Source: Lysinibacillus sphaericus
Lineage (GTDB): Bacteria; Bacillota; Bacilli; Bacillales_A; Planococcaceae
Length of the DNA stretch: 64,000 nt
Direction: 5' to 3'
Assembly (NCBI RefSeq): GCF_001629735.1
Contig: NZ_CP015224.1
Coordinates: 1,922,001-1,986,000, forward strand
The first letter of the stretch is position 1. Each line of letters starts with the position of its first letter. The notes beneath the pieces were generated by a model. The model was not told where the DNA came from. It saw nothing but the letters and a program-made list of their open reading frames with translations, and ran no database searches. Shown piece by piece: positions 1-8,458 of this stretch. A program made the translations under genes and the position numbers.

Positions 1-570
1 ATGGCCGCTATTAAACCTCAAACAGCTAGCTTCCATCTAGCTAAATTAGTAGAAGGAAAACTAATAAAGGTGGAAAAACAGGGTAGACACCGCTATTTTC
101 AATTAGCAGACGAGGAAATTGCTCAATTTCTTGAATCCTTCCTAGCCATTTCACCTCCTCCTGAAATACGATCTTTAAAACAATCTAGCCAAATAAAATT
201 GTTGCAGGAGGCTCGAACTTGCTATGACCATCTGGCTGGTAAATTAGGTGTTCATTTGACAGAATCGATGATGCGAGCGGGCTATTTAAAATTAGAAGAA
301 AAGCAGTTTGTTTTAACAGATGAAGGCACATTATTTTTCACATCATTTGGTATCGATTTACCTGCATTAAAAAAGAAAAGAAGATCCTTCTCACACGCCT
401 GTTTAGATTGGAGCGAACGGCGTTATCATTTGGCTGGTGCTCTTGGTAGTGAGCTATTCAATCATTTATTCCAGCTTGGCTGGCTTACTCGTGTCCCTGC
501 TATTCGCGCCATTCAGGTGACGGAGAAAGGTAAAATTGGATTGAAAGACGTATTTCAAATAGAGATGTAA
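1..570 (+). CDS. Winged-helix (ArsR-type) transcriptional regulator, 5' end missing
   Basis: The first visible residues (KPQTASFHLAKLVEGKLIKV) are the recognition helix and wing of an ArsR-type DNA-binding domain. The earlier helices are absent, and there is no ribosome site because the window begins here. The ATG at base 1 is therefore probably internal and the gene starts upstream. The rest, about 150 residues, is a helical C-terminal region rich in aromatic and basic residues (SHACLDWSERRYHLAGALG) of the kind seen in longer ArsR-family proteins such as YczG-like regulators. No metal-binding cysteine pair is visible, so the ligand is unknown. It is followed by its own terminator and lies convergent with the EamA gene. 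Confidence 0.75.
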   Translation: MAAIKPQTASFHLAKLVEGKLIKVEKQGRHRYFQLADEEIAQFLESFLAISPPPEIRSLKQSSQIKLLQEARTCYDHLAGKLGVHLTESMMRAGYLKLEEKQFVLTDEGTLFFTSFGIDLPALKKKRRSFSHACLDWSERRYHLAGALGSELFNHLFQLGWLTRVPAIRAIQVTEKGKIGLKDVFQIEM

Positions 571-580
571 ACTAATATTG

Positions 581-615
581 GACTTGAGGCAAAACATTAT
601 GACCTCAAGTCTTTT
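581..615 (+). terminator. Intrinsic terminator of the ArsR-type gene
   Basis: GACTTGAGG (581-589) pairs with CCTCAAGTC (603-611) and is followed by TTTT. The hairpin overlaps the 3' end of the convergent EamA gene. The T run is on the + side only. Confidence 0.75.
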
Positions 616-1472
616 GTTCGACTAAACGTACGATTGACTAGGTAAATTCCGACTAGTATGAATAATCCCCCTCCCATGAAAGATGGTTGTAATGGTTCAT
701 CTAATAACAGCCAGCCCGTTAACACGCCAAAAAAAGGAGCTAAAAACAAATAGGCGCTTGTTTTCCCAGGGTCACTATTTTGCAGTAAATAATACCAGCC
801 TGCAAATTGGATAATGGAGGAAAAGAGGCTAAGCCATAATAAAATCAGCAATGAATGCTGATTGACCATAAAAAACGGTTGCTCTAATAATGTACTCGAT
901 AGGAAAAGAAGCAAGCCCCCAAACAGCATTTGATAGGCTGATAAAACCCAAGTATCAAATAACGCCCCCCATTCTTTCGCTAATAATGTGGCAATCGCCC
1001 AAAAAACAGCCGATAAAAATCCAAATAGAAGTCCTATTTTCCATTCAACCTGAGCACCCATCGTGATCATCACACCGATTAAACCAAGAAAAACACCTAC
1101 CCATTGATGAACATGGTAACGTGCTTTAGTAAAAAGGGTGGCAAATAGGACAACAAGTAGTGGGTTTGTAAATGTTAAAATAGAGGATTCACTTGCTGTA
1201 ATGGTACGGAGGCTTAGAAATATACACCCCATCACTCCCGCCGTTTGAAATCCGCCAAGGATTAATAGCTTCCCCCACTCTTTCCCTGTTGTTGGGTGCT
1301 GTCTTTTCAAGAGGATAACGATAATAGCCATGATGATTCCTGCCAATATAAATCTCAGGGCAGCAAGCAATAAAGGGGATGAATAAGGTAAACCTAATTT
1401 TACGACTGCGAAAGATGAACCCATTAAAAAGGTTGTTACTACTAATAAAGCTATAAATTGATAGTTTTTCAT
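597..1472 (-). CDS. EamA/DMT-family transporter
   Basis: 291 residues with about ten hydrophobic segments arranged as two EamA repeats, the usual size and topology for drug/metabolite transporters of the DMT superfamily. The N-terminus begins in a membrane segment (LLVVTTFLMGSSFAVVKLGL), with the family's typical FAVVKLGL/PLLLAALRF pattern. The second repeat starts near WKIGLLFGFLSAVFWAIATLLA. An AAGGAG ribosome site sits 8 bases before the ATG at 1472. It is a plasma-membrane exporter or permease, but sequence alone does not give the substrate. The gene is monocistronic, with the hydrolase terminator just upstream. Confidence 0.85.
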   Translation of the reverse strand: MKNYQFIALLVVTTFLMGSSFAVVKLGLPYSSPLLLAALRFILAGIIMAIIVILLKRQHPTTGKEWGKLLILGGFQTAGVMGCIFLSLRTITASESSILTFTNPLLVVLFATLFTKARYHVHQWVGVFLGLIGVMITMGAQVEWKIGLLFGFLSAVFWAIATLLAKEWGALFDTWVLSAYQMLFGGLLLFLSSTLLEQPFFMVNQHSLLILLWLSLFSSIIQFAGWYYLLQNSDPGKTSAYLFLAPFFGVLTGWLLLDEPLQPSFMGGGLFILVGIYLVNRTFSRTKDLRS

Positions 1473-1573
1473 ACAACATACTCCTTAGCTGATTTTTGAT
1501 CACTCTATTTGAATTATAAACAGGCAATGATTCAACATTCATCGAAGTATGGATTACATCTAGTTTTGAAACA

Positions 1574-1607
1574 TAAAAAAACTTACCTCCATCATGATAG
1601 AGGTAAG
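1574..1607 (-). terminator. Terminator of the alpha/beta hydrolase gene
   Basis: On the minus strand CTTACCTC and GAGGTAAG form an 8-bp stem (1582-1589 and 1600-1607) followed by a run of seven T, directly after the hydrolase stop. Confidence 0.85.
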
Positions 1608-1613
1608 ACGCTT

Positions 1614-2594
1614 TCACGATTCATGATTCATAAATTTTTTCAGATTTTCAGCAATTTCTCGTGATTTTGTATGGTGTAAGTAATGATCTCCATCCATTAT
1701 AATGACTTTGCCATGCACTGAATTTTCAACCTGCTCCTCATGGAGTGGTATCCAGTTTTTCTCAATTCCATCATTGTTGTTCGCCTGAACAAATAACAAA
1801 AGAGGTAAATCTTTAGGGAATGTAAGGTTTTCTGCTTCTTTAAACTTTTGATATATCCCCTTCAGTTCATTGGAAGTACTCGTATTATAAAAGTTTTTAA
1901 GGGTAATCATCCTAATTTGCTCTTTTGTTTCATCGTCATAAGGTAACCCAGCATATGGATCAGTATCCGATAGTTTTAGAGCTACTCTAGCAATGCCTGA
2001 TTTTTTCAAAAGCTGTAGCGACTTAATGGGGAATTCTGTATCCATACCACCCTGAGTTGGAACACTGCTATCAATTCCGATAAATGCAGTTACCTCATCC
2101 GGATATTTATTGACATAATTGAGTCCATAGATCCCTGCTATCGAATGTCCCATTAACATATACTGGTCAATTTTTAATGTCTGTAGCGCTTCATGAATCT
2201 CACTTACTATATTCTCTGTGCTGCGCTCTTTCTTAGTATCATCGCTTAGCCCATAGCCAAAAGGCTCTACAGAAACTACCTTATAGTTTGGAGCTAGTTC
2301 TTCAATCAGTGGCTGAAAATCAAGCGTTGGAGCTGCTGTTCCGAAGCCTGGGAGTAAGACAATGGTTTCTGTCCCCTTACCTTGAATAGTAATATTCATA
2401 TTTTCTCCATTAACAGCAACGAGCTGACCATAGGGTTCTATTTTACCTTGTTCTATTTTGTTGCAAATAATGTTAACTGTAAAAACAATAGCGAGTAGTA
2501 GCACTCCTATTGCACCTATAATCGCTATCGATTTCAATAATATTCTAGTAAATTTTTTCATGTTTGACGCACGAGGGGGTTCACCTTTACTCAT
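1614..2594 (-). CDS. Membrane-anchored alpha/beta hydrolase
   Basis: An alpha/beta-hydrolase fold enzyme. The oxyanion region is LPGFGTAAPT, the nucleophile elbow is GHSIAG (Ser), and an acid/histidine pair is visible near the C-terminus (MDGDHYLHHT). A single N-terminal membrane helix (ILLKSIAIIGAIGVLLLAIVFTVNII) probably anchors the catalytic domain outside the membrane. I place the start at 2594 (326 residues) because an AAAGGAGG site lies 6 bases upstream; the longer reading to 2645 has no ribosome site. An 18-bp perfect inverted repeat overlaps this ribosome site. The substrate is unknown; esterase and lipase activities are equally possible. Confidence 0.8.
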   Translation of the reverse strand: MSKGEPPRASNMKKFTRILLKSIAIIGAIGVLLLAIVFTVNIICNKIEQGKIEPYGQLVAVNGENMNITIQGKGTETIVLLPGFGTAAPTLDFQPLIEELAPNYKVVSVEPFGYGLSDDTKKERSTENIVSEIHEALQTLKIDQYMLMGHSIAGIYGLNYVNKYPDEVTAFIGIDSSVPTQGGMDTEFPIKSLQLLKKSGIARVALKLSDTDPYAGLPYDDETKEQIRMITLKNFYNTSTSNELKGIYQKFKEAENLTFPKDLPLLLFVQANNNDGIEKNWIPLHEEQVENSVHGKVIIMDGDHYLHHTKSREIAENLKKFMNHES

Positions 2595-2603
2595 GCCTGC
2601 CTC

Positions 2604-2655
2604 CTTTACACTGTTGTTAACAGCTACCTTATGAGCCGTTAACAACAGTGTAAAG
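2604..2655. repeat. Perfect 18-bp inverted repeat over the hydrolase leader
   Basis: CTTTACACTGTTGTTAAC (2604-2621) is matched exactly by its reverse complement at 2638-2655. The 16-bp spacer adds a further 3-bp match after one mismatch. On the minus strand the inner arm overlaps the AAAGGAGG ribosome site (2600-2607) of the hydrolase. It could be an operator for a dimeric repressor or an mRNA hairpin that hides the ribosome site. No T run follows, so it is not a normal terminator. Confidence 0.75.
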
Positions 2656-2703
2656 GACGAAGATGTCTTCCCAATGACGGTAATATGAACGCAATATGAA
2701 CAA

Positions 2704-2766
2704 TAAAAAAAATGGTACGATATCCTACATGAAGAATCACATAGGAATCGTACAATCGTACCATTT
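2704..2766 (-). terminator. Terminator of the sensor kinase operon
   Basis: AATGGTACGAT (2711-2721) pairs with ATCGTACCATT (2755-2765), with an inner TCCTA/TAGGA match. On the minus strand a T run follows, six bases after the kinase stop. Confidence 0.8.
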
Positions 2767-2771
2767 ATTTT

Positions 2772-4130
2772 TTAATTAGCTGTGGTTGGCAATGTAACAA
2801 TAAATGTCGTTCCTTGTTCAAGTTCACTCTCCACCCGAACGTCCCCTTTATGCAAGGAAACGATTTGTTTCACAATAGCAAGTCCCATCCCACTTCCCTC
2901 ATATTTTCGACTGTGGGAACGGTCCGCCTTAAAAAATCGCTCGAATACTCGCTTCTGATCTTCTTGAGAAATGCCAATGCCCGTATCTGTTATGCGAACT
3001 AACACATGATGAGCCTCTTGTGACATGCTAATCTTTATTGTGTCGCCATCCTTTGAAAATTTAATACTATTCGTAAGAAGATTTGTCCATACCTGATTTA
3101 ATTGGTCGTAATCTGCCATGACATAAACCGATTGCAACTGGAGGTTAAAATGGATGTTTTTAGCCATCCATTGTGGCTGGATTGCGACGATTACACGTCT
3201 AATTTGTTCATCTAGGCTTAACGACACAAGCTGCATCGGTGGTGCCTTGGATTCAAGCAAGCTTAGTTTTAGTAGGCTATCACTCATTTTAGACATTCGT
3301 TGAGCTTCAGCCATAATAATATCAAGATAACGGTTTTTTTCCTCAATCGTTAAGTCTACTTGCTTTAGTGCCAAAGCATAGCCAGATATCGAAGTAAGTG
3401 GTGACTGAACCTCATGGGACACATTCGAGACGAATTCTTTCCTCATTTGCTCTAATTGCTGCAAATCGGAAGCCATTTCTTCAAAGCTTCTGGCTAAAAC
3501 ACCTAATTCTCCTGATTGTTTAATGTTGAGCTCGACATTAAAATCTCCACCTGCTATATGTCTCGTCGCTTTTGTTAATTTTTTAATCGGTCTGACTAAA
3601 AACATAGCCGCTATTAGAAATACTACACTGCCTATAACTAGCGCATATGTGGAAAAATTTAAAATTAACGTGAGCGCAAATGAGACCGAGGAGACAGCTT
3701 TTGGTTCGATAAACATCGCTTTGGTTCCTTTGTCAGTTGTTAAAGGCATACCGACAAGTCCTGAAGAAACGTTCGGATTCACTTGCACAACTTTACCTTC
3801 CAACACGTCTCGAACCTGCTTCTTAGTCACTTTATTCAATGTATCACTTTGAGCGTCTCCATAAGCCTTCATCCCCCCTGCTTCATCATAAACATAGACA
3901 TCATACGATTTCAGTTGATTCATTTGGCTAAGTAAATGGTCTGCCTCCTGAAAAGGCATTGTGTCAAAAATTAAGACAATGTCCTGTCCAAAATTCAGCA
4001 AGGGGATTTGTAAGTATTCATTCAATTTATCTTTAAATAACCATGTGGCTACGAAGAAGGAAACGACTGTACCACCAATGACCGCAACTAGAAATGTTAA
4101 CACGACGCGTGTATATAAAGATTTGATCAT
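2772..4130 (-). CDS. Two-component sensor histidine kinase
   Basis: 452 residues in classical order: TM1 (about 8-30), an extracytoplasmic sensor of about 125 residues, TM2 (about 157-178), HAMP, HisKA with the phospho-acceptor histidine at residue 239 (SHEVQSPL, where most kinases have SHELRTPL), then HATPase_c with N box (LLTNSIKFS), G1 box (DTGIGIS) and G2 box (GSGMGLAIV). It overlaps the response regulator by 4 bases, so the pair is translationally coupled. It is a membrane kinase that phosphorylates the adjacent OmpR-type regulator. The stimulus is unknown; no transporter or defence gene lies beside it to hint at one. Confidence 0.93.
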   Translation of the reverse strand: MIKSLYTRVVLTFLVAVIGGTVVSFFVATWLFKDKLNEYLQIPLLNFGQDIVLIFDTMPFQEADHLLSQMNQLKSYDVYVYDEAGGMKAYGDAQSDTLNKVTKKQVRDVLEGKVVQVNPNVSSGLVGMPLTTDKGTKAMFIEPKAVSSVSFALTLILNFSTYALVIGSVVFLIAAMFLVRPIKKLTKATRHIAGGDFNVELNIKQSGELGVLARSFEEMASDLQQLEQMRKEFVSNVSHEVQSPLTSISGYALALKQVDLTIEEKNRYLDIIMAEAQRMSKMSDSLLKLSLLESKAPPMQLVSLSLDEQIRRVIVAIQPQWMAKNIHFNLQLQSVYVMADYDQLNQVWTNLLTNSIKFSKDGDTIKISMSQEAHHVLVRITDTGIGISQEDQKRVFERFFKADRSHSRKYEGSGMGLAIVKQIVSLHKGDVRVESELEQGTTFIVTLPTTAN

Positions 4131-4801
4131 TCATCAACCTCTAGCCTGTAACCAAGACCTCGTATCGTCTCAATATGAAAATCAGCTATCAAAGCGAAGC
4201 GCTCACGCAAGCGCTTTATATGTACATCAATTGTTCGATTATCACCAGCATAATCAATTCCCCAAATTTGATCGATCAGCTGTTCACGTGTATATACCTG
4301 TCCAGGTGTTTCGGCTAACTTATATAATAATTCAAACTCTTTAAGTGGCAGCGTAATAGCATCCGTTCCGGTCATAATTTTAAAGGTCTGACGGTCAAGA
4401 GTAATAGCTCCGAGCTGAATGGTCTGCGAATAACCAATTCTGTAGCGCTTTAATAAAGCCTTTACACGTACCGTCAGCTCTAAAGGATCGAATGGCTTGG
4501 TCAAATAATCATCTGTCCCGAGCTCAAAGCCTTTGACTTTTTCCCACGTCTCACCTCTTGCTGTCAGCATGAGTAATGGGATTTCAGCATTGGCTCTCCG
4601 TAGCTCCTTACATAAAGTCCAACCATCCATCGTTGGCATCATAATATCAAGTACTACGAGATCAACAGGTGTTGAGTGATAGATGGATAATGCTTCCTTA
4701 CCATCTTCGGCTTCCACTGTTGCGAATCCTTCCTTGCGCAGAAACAGGCATACAAGCTCGCGAATATTCGGATCGTCATCAGCAACAAGTATAGTTGTCA
4801 T
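4127..4801 (-). CDS. OmpR/PhoB-family response regulator
   Basis: 224 residues. The receiver domain has the acidic pocket DDD near residues 9-11, the phospho-acceptor aspartate in VVLDIMMP (about residue 52), the conserved Thr in MLTARGE and the Lys in LTKPF. The C-terminal winged-helix domain ends in the typical TIDVHIKRLRERF...IETIRGLGYRL. A GAGGG ribosome site precedes the ATG. It is first in a two-gene operon with the kinase, and its stop codon overlaps the kinase start (ATGA). Target genes cannot be read from the sequence; autoregulation is common for such pairs. Confidence 0.95.
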   Translation of the reverse strand: MTTILVADDDPNIRELVCLFLRKEGFATVEAEDGKEALSIYHSTPVDLVVLDIMMPTMDGWTLCKELRRANAEIPLLMLTARGETWEKVKGFELGTDDYLTKPFDPLELTVRVKALLKRYRIGYSQTIQLGAITLDRQTFKIMTGTDAITLPLKEFELLYKLAETPGQVYTREQLIDQIWGIDYAGDNRTIDVHIKRLRERFALIADFHIETIRGLGYRLEVDE

Positions 4802-5006
4802 ACATCCGTTCCCTCATTTCCAATATAAAAGTCAACCCTATTATACTATAAATGAACTTCACTTCTCACCTTCATGCCTCTCCTTTCAAGGGAACTCTTC
4901 CTTAAGACCCGCAGCTTTTCTTCATTTCTTCTCTTTTTACATAAAATGAAACTTTTGGGTTTTGAATCTGTACTATTTAGAAAATATTGATTTTTCTGGA
5001 GGTCAT

Positions 5007-5882
5007 ATGTTTAAAACTAGAGGCTTTACCCTTATCTTTATATGCTTTTTAACAGCCTGCTCTCAGAATACCGCAATTCCTAAAGAGCAAATACAAGAAG
5101 AAAAAAATAAAGAGAATATCGTGGTAACAGCAGATGGTAAACTTACCTTTGAGCTTATTAATAACATGGAGGCTCCCCAAGAAACTGTAGATACGATAAA
5201 AGATGAACTATGTAAGGCTTATGAGAATATTTTGCAATCCATCCATACATCCTATGTTCCATCTGAGCATATAACAGTATTTCTAAATGATGGTACTCCC
5301 TCATGGGGATTAGCATCAAAAATCGTGTTAGATCTCAGCTTAGAAAATCCCACACTTGTCCATGAATTGACACATTCCTTACTTGGTTACGGGGGCAATT
5401 TTGATACCGATAATGGCTACTTTACGCAGGAAGGTTATGCGGTTTATATGGACGATCAATTCGGTAAAAATGAATTAAATCTTGAAAAGTATATGAAGCA
5501 TTTTCTGGATTCAGACAAATTAATTCCCATTAGCAAATTAATAGACCCAAATCAAGATGATCATTATTTTCGCGCAGAGCTTCCAAACAAAGAAGAACAG
5601 AGTGTCCTTTGGGGGATGAGCTATATACATGCTGCTTCATTTGTTAAATATTTAGTTGAAACGTACGGGATAGAAAAGTTTGAACAAATCTATGATAAGA
5701 AAGACCTGGCAAAGAAAATAGAAGTAGTATACGGAAAAAGCGTTAGTGAAATTGAAATGGATTGGTTAGCCTTTATTAACAATCAACCACGGTTTACCTA
5801 TGAAGAAAAATTAAAATTGCCTGATTTCTATGATACTAATACAATTATTCTCCAGCTTGATCCTACATTTTTTGAAAGGTAG
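5007..5882 (+). CDS. Secreted lipoprotein with gluzincin-like (HELTH...E) peptidase domain
   Basis: The start is set at 5007, where GGAGG precedes the ATG by 4 bases; an upstream ATG at 4962 has no such site. The N-terminus is a lipoprotein signal with lipobox LTAC (Cys18). The mature part carries a zinc-peptidase signature, HELTH at residues 119-123, with a plausible third ligand Glu142 in FTQEGYAVY, matching the HExxH-E layout of peptidase MA-like/gluzincin proteins. It is probably anchored on the outer face of the membrane. Substrate and physiological role are unknown. The gene is monocistronic, divergent from the two-component operon and followed by a strong terminator. Confidence 0.8.
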   Translation: MFKTRGFTLIFICFLTACSQNTAIPKEQIQEEKNKENIVVTADGKLTFELINNMEAPQETVDTIKDELCKAYENILQSIHTSYVPSEHITVFLNDGTPSWGLASKIVLDLSLENPTLVHELTHSLLGYGGNFDTDNGYFTQEGYAVYMDDQFGKNELNLEKYMKHFLDSDKLIPISKLIDPNQDDHYFRAELPNKEEQSVLWGMSYIHAASFVKYLVETYGIEKFEQIYDKKDLAKKIEVVYGKSVSEIEMDWLAFINNQPRFTYEEKLKLPDFYDTNTIILQLDPTFFER

Positions 5883-5907
5883 TAAAGAGACCCACGTCAG
5901 CACAAAA

Positions 5908-5948
5908 AATCTAAGTTCGGACCATACCGGACTTAGATTTTTCCTTTT
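5908..5948 (+). terminator. Terminator of the lipoprotein gene, possibly bidirectional
   Basis: AATCTAAGTTCGG (5908-5920) pairs with CCGGACTTAGATT (one G-U) and is followed by a T-rich run. A preceding A6 tract also lets it serve the convergent amj gene. Confidence 0.8.
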
Positions 5949-5990
5949 TCCCTATAAGTAAAAGTATGCTCGTAAATCTAGCAACCTCAA

Positions 5991-6806
5991 TTAGGCAATC
6001 AGTTTTGCAAACCATGCCACATAATGAGCTCCTGGGATGAATAATAACTGTGCCACAATCGTTCCTAAAAATCTTGAAAACATCATCATGACCGAGGCTC
6101 TTTTTAAATCTATATAGCTCCCCCTTTTATTAATTACATCATCGGCAAGAATGGAGATTTTTGGATCAATGAATAGAATTAATAGAATGGTCGCTATGCC
6201 ATTAATTAAACCAGATGCCATAACGGCAGTTGTTTTTAATTCTGGGACTAATAAAGTGGCATACAAAGCTGATAAAACGCCAATCGTATAGATTGCCGTA
6301 ATGACTATATTGGTAATAAATAATTGCAGAGGGATATCTCCCAATCCTATATCTTTTAAATAGGTAAAGCGTGGCTTATGAATATGCTTCAAGCTACGTC
6401 TTACATATTCAAATGTAAAACCCTTTTTCAGTAATGCTGGGATGGAACCCCTTTCCTCAGCCAGATGGACGATAGCTCTTGAAAAAATGGCCACGAAAGT
6501 TGGGATGAGTAAGATGCCTACTAGTGTTCCAACTGATGCCGCTCCAATAATTATACGAAACTGCTGTTCTACATGTGTCAAGGCATCGCCCACAGGTGCA
6601 GTATCGACCAAACTACCAGTAAATGGTTGTTGCATCATATTAGCGAGCCGTGAAACCATGACCATTACATTAAAAAGTGCTAAAGCAGATGCTAGTAATC
6701 TGACACGCGCTCCTGATAAACGTACGGCATAGGCAAGCGTTTCAATGGCATGAATGATTAAAATAAACAAGGCAATCATTATCAATTTATTTGTTATTAA
6801 ATCCAC
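5991..6806 (-). CDS. amj: Alternate lipid II flippase Amj
   Basis: A 271-residue multi-span membrane protein (six or more hydrophobic segments) matching the Amj/YdaH (DUF2837) family in length and in its N-terminal pattern IHAIETLAYAVRLSGARVRLLA. In Bacillus subtilis Amj is known to translocate lipid II across the membrane when the MurJ-type flippase is blocked, and its gene is SigM dependent. The start is GTG at 6806, with an AGTAGGT element upstream. A good ECF-type promoter (GGAAC-N16-CGTC) lies 42-66 bases before the start, in line with envelope-stress control. The assignment rests on recalled family similarity, not on a search. Confidence 0.85.
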   Translation of the reverse strand: MDLITNKLIMIALFILIIHAIETLAYAVRLSGARVRLLASALALFNVMVMVSRLANMMQQPFTGSLVDTAPVGDALTHVEQQFRIIIGAASVGTLVGILLIPTFVAIFSRAIVHLAEERGSIPALLKKGFTFEYVRRSLKHIHKPRFTYLKDIGLGDIPLQLFITNIVITAIYTIGVLSALYATLLVPELKTTAVMASGLINGIATILLILFIDPKISILADDVINKRGSYIDLKRASVMMMFSRFLGTIVAQLLFIPGAHYVAWFAKLIA

Positions 6807-6847
6807 ACTATGTACCTACTCTTTGCTTTCTAACGATTTTACATACT

Positions 6848-6872
6848 GACGCAAAACAATCAAAATAGTTCC
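6848..6872 (-). promoter_or_regulatory. ECF-sigma-type promoter of amj
   Basis: On the minus strand GGAAC (6872-6868), 16 bases, then CGTC (6851-6848) fits the TGAAAC-N16/17-CGTC consensus shared by SigM, SigX, SigV and SigW. Its position upstream of amj agrees with known SigM control of amj in B. subtilis. Confidence 0.65.
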
Positions 6873-7013
6873 GATTGAAAAATCTTATCTACCTTAAATA
6901 TAAAAAGCATAGGTAAGGTTTTTTATCCGTTAAAAACTAACAACGCCCTTTCCCTTAATCCTCTCTATCATGAACCATAAACATAGTACGCCAAAAAACA
7001 TCCCTTTGAAGCA

Positions 7014-7050
7014 GAATGACCATTGCGAAGATTTTTCGCAATGGTCATTC
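7014..7050. repeat. Perfect 16-bp hairpin downstream of the MFS gene
   Basis: GAATGACCATTGCGAA (7014-7029) and its exact reverse complement (7035-7050) enclose a 5-base loop. It lies 56 bases after the MFS stop and may end that transcript, but neither strand shows a clear T run after the stem. Confidence 0.6.
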
Positions 7051-7105
7051 TTCCACTAACAGATTGGAATTCTAGCGTAGTTTCCATTTTCCTTCTCTCA
7101 TTATA

Positions 7106-8374
7106 TTAAACTGCTCTTCTAGACCAAATGACTACTGGAATGAGCAGCAACGACATTAGGCCGCCTGCTAAGGACAATGCCGCATAACTAGCATTCGCAA
7201 CGACCATCCCAGATAGCGCTCCCCCAGATGCCCCTGCCAATGCCACAAAAACATCCATTTTCCCCTGTGTTTTTGCGCGGGTAGACGGCTCCGTTGCATC
7301 AACGATTTGTGCAGTACCACTAATTAAACCGAAATTCCAGCCTAACCCAAGTAAAGAAAGTGCCACTATAAGTAAAACCATCGAATCGCTTGGAGCAAAT
7401 GCCGCTAATAAACCCGCTAGAAGCAAGGTAACACCGGCAGCAATACTCATGACTGTTCGTCCGACTTTATCAACAAGAATACCTGTGACAAGCGATGGCA
7501 GATACATAGCACCTACATGAAATCCAATCACAATACCTACTTCCGATAAACCATGTCCATGGTGTCTCATATGTATGGGTGTCATCGTCATAATCGCTAC
7601 CATGACAATTTGTGTTAAAACCATCACGGTTGCCCCTACCGCCAAACCACGTTTATTAGCTGTTGGATGTGTGGACGGTATTTCATTTTCTATAGCATAT
7701 TTTTGCTTAAGCGCCTCAATTCCTTTAGCGATTTCTAAGGGATCCGGACGCAGCATCACAAATAGGACAAATCCTGCTACTATAAAAGCGGCAGCAGATA
7801 GCAGAAAAGGACCAGCAAGCGCAGGAATACCAATCGATAATGCCACTTTCCCCATCAATTCTACTAAATTCGGACCTAAAACAGCACCAAATGTTGTCAT
7901 AAGCATAGTCGTACTTATAGCTGTTGCACGTTGTTTGTCATTCGCTAAGTCTGTACCCGCGTACCGTGCCTGTAAGTTGGTTGCAGTTCCTGCTCCATAG
8001 ATTAATAGAGATATAAACAGCATAATAACACTATTAAATATCGCAGCCATGACGACTCCAATGGCTCCTAGCCCCCCAACAATAAAACCAGTGGATAACC
8101 CTGTTCTACGGCCATGACGTTGTGATAATTTACCAACAATAAAAGCTGCACCAGCTGACCCTAATGTAAATAATGCCGATGGTACACCTGCATATGCATC
8201 GGTTCCAAGCATTTGTTGGGCTAATAAAGCACCTACTGTAATACCAGCCGCTAGCCCTGCTCCCCCAAATATTTGAGATAGGCTCACTACTATTAATACA
8301 CGCCTATATAAGCTTTTTAATTTTTCTGGTGACTCCATATATGATTCTATCGAAAATTCCGCTTTTCCAGACAT
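7106..8374 (-). CDS. MFS transporter
   Basis: About twelve membrane segments with the MFS loop motif GKLSQRHGRRTGLSTG between TM2 and TM3 and a related DKVGRTV in the second half. The start is set at 8374 (422 residues), where an AGAGGGG site precedes the ATG; the longer reading to 8413 has none. A probable proton-driven exporter, since the N-terminal half has the general drug-efflux look. It lies directly downstream of an ArsR-rhodanese regulator on the same strand with an 84-base gap, suggesting that the regulator controls it. The substrate is unknown; the sulfur-handling domain next door suggests a metalloid, sulfur compound or oxidant. Confidence 0.85.
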   Translation of the reverse strand: MSGKAEFSIESYMESPEKLKSLYRRVLIVVSLSQIFGGAGLAAGITVGALLAQQMLGTDAYAGVPSALFTLGSAGAAFIVGKLSQRHGRRTGLSTGFIVGGLGAIGVVMAAIFNSVIMLFISLLIYGAGTATNLQARYAGTDLANDKQRATAISTTMLMTTFGAVLGPNLVELMGKVALSIGIPALAGPFLLSAAAFIVAGFVLFVMLRPDPLEIAKGIEALKQKYAIENEIPSTHPTANKRGLAVGATVMVLTQIVMVAIMTMTPIHMRHHGHGLSEVGIVIGFHVGAMYLPSLVTGILVDKVGRTVMSIAAGVTLLLAGLLAAFAPSDSMVLLIVALSLLGLGWNFGLISGTAQIVDATEPSTRAKTQGKMDVFVALAGASGGALSGMVVANASYAALSLAGGLMSLLLIPVVIWSRRAV

Positions 8375-8458
8375 TCTCTTTACCCCTCTTTCTAGTTGCA
8401 TAAGATAATACATGTAGCCATTTTATGTATCCTATAAATCGTTCCAACTGGCTCTACG

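Noticed and set aside
6880..6935. Hairpin TACCTTA/TAAGGT followed by T6 on the + strand
   Set aside because: No + strand gene ends here and the loop is long, so it is probably chance or part of the amj leader.
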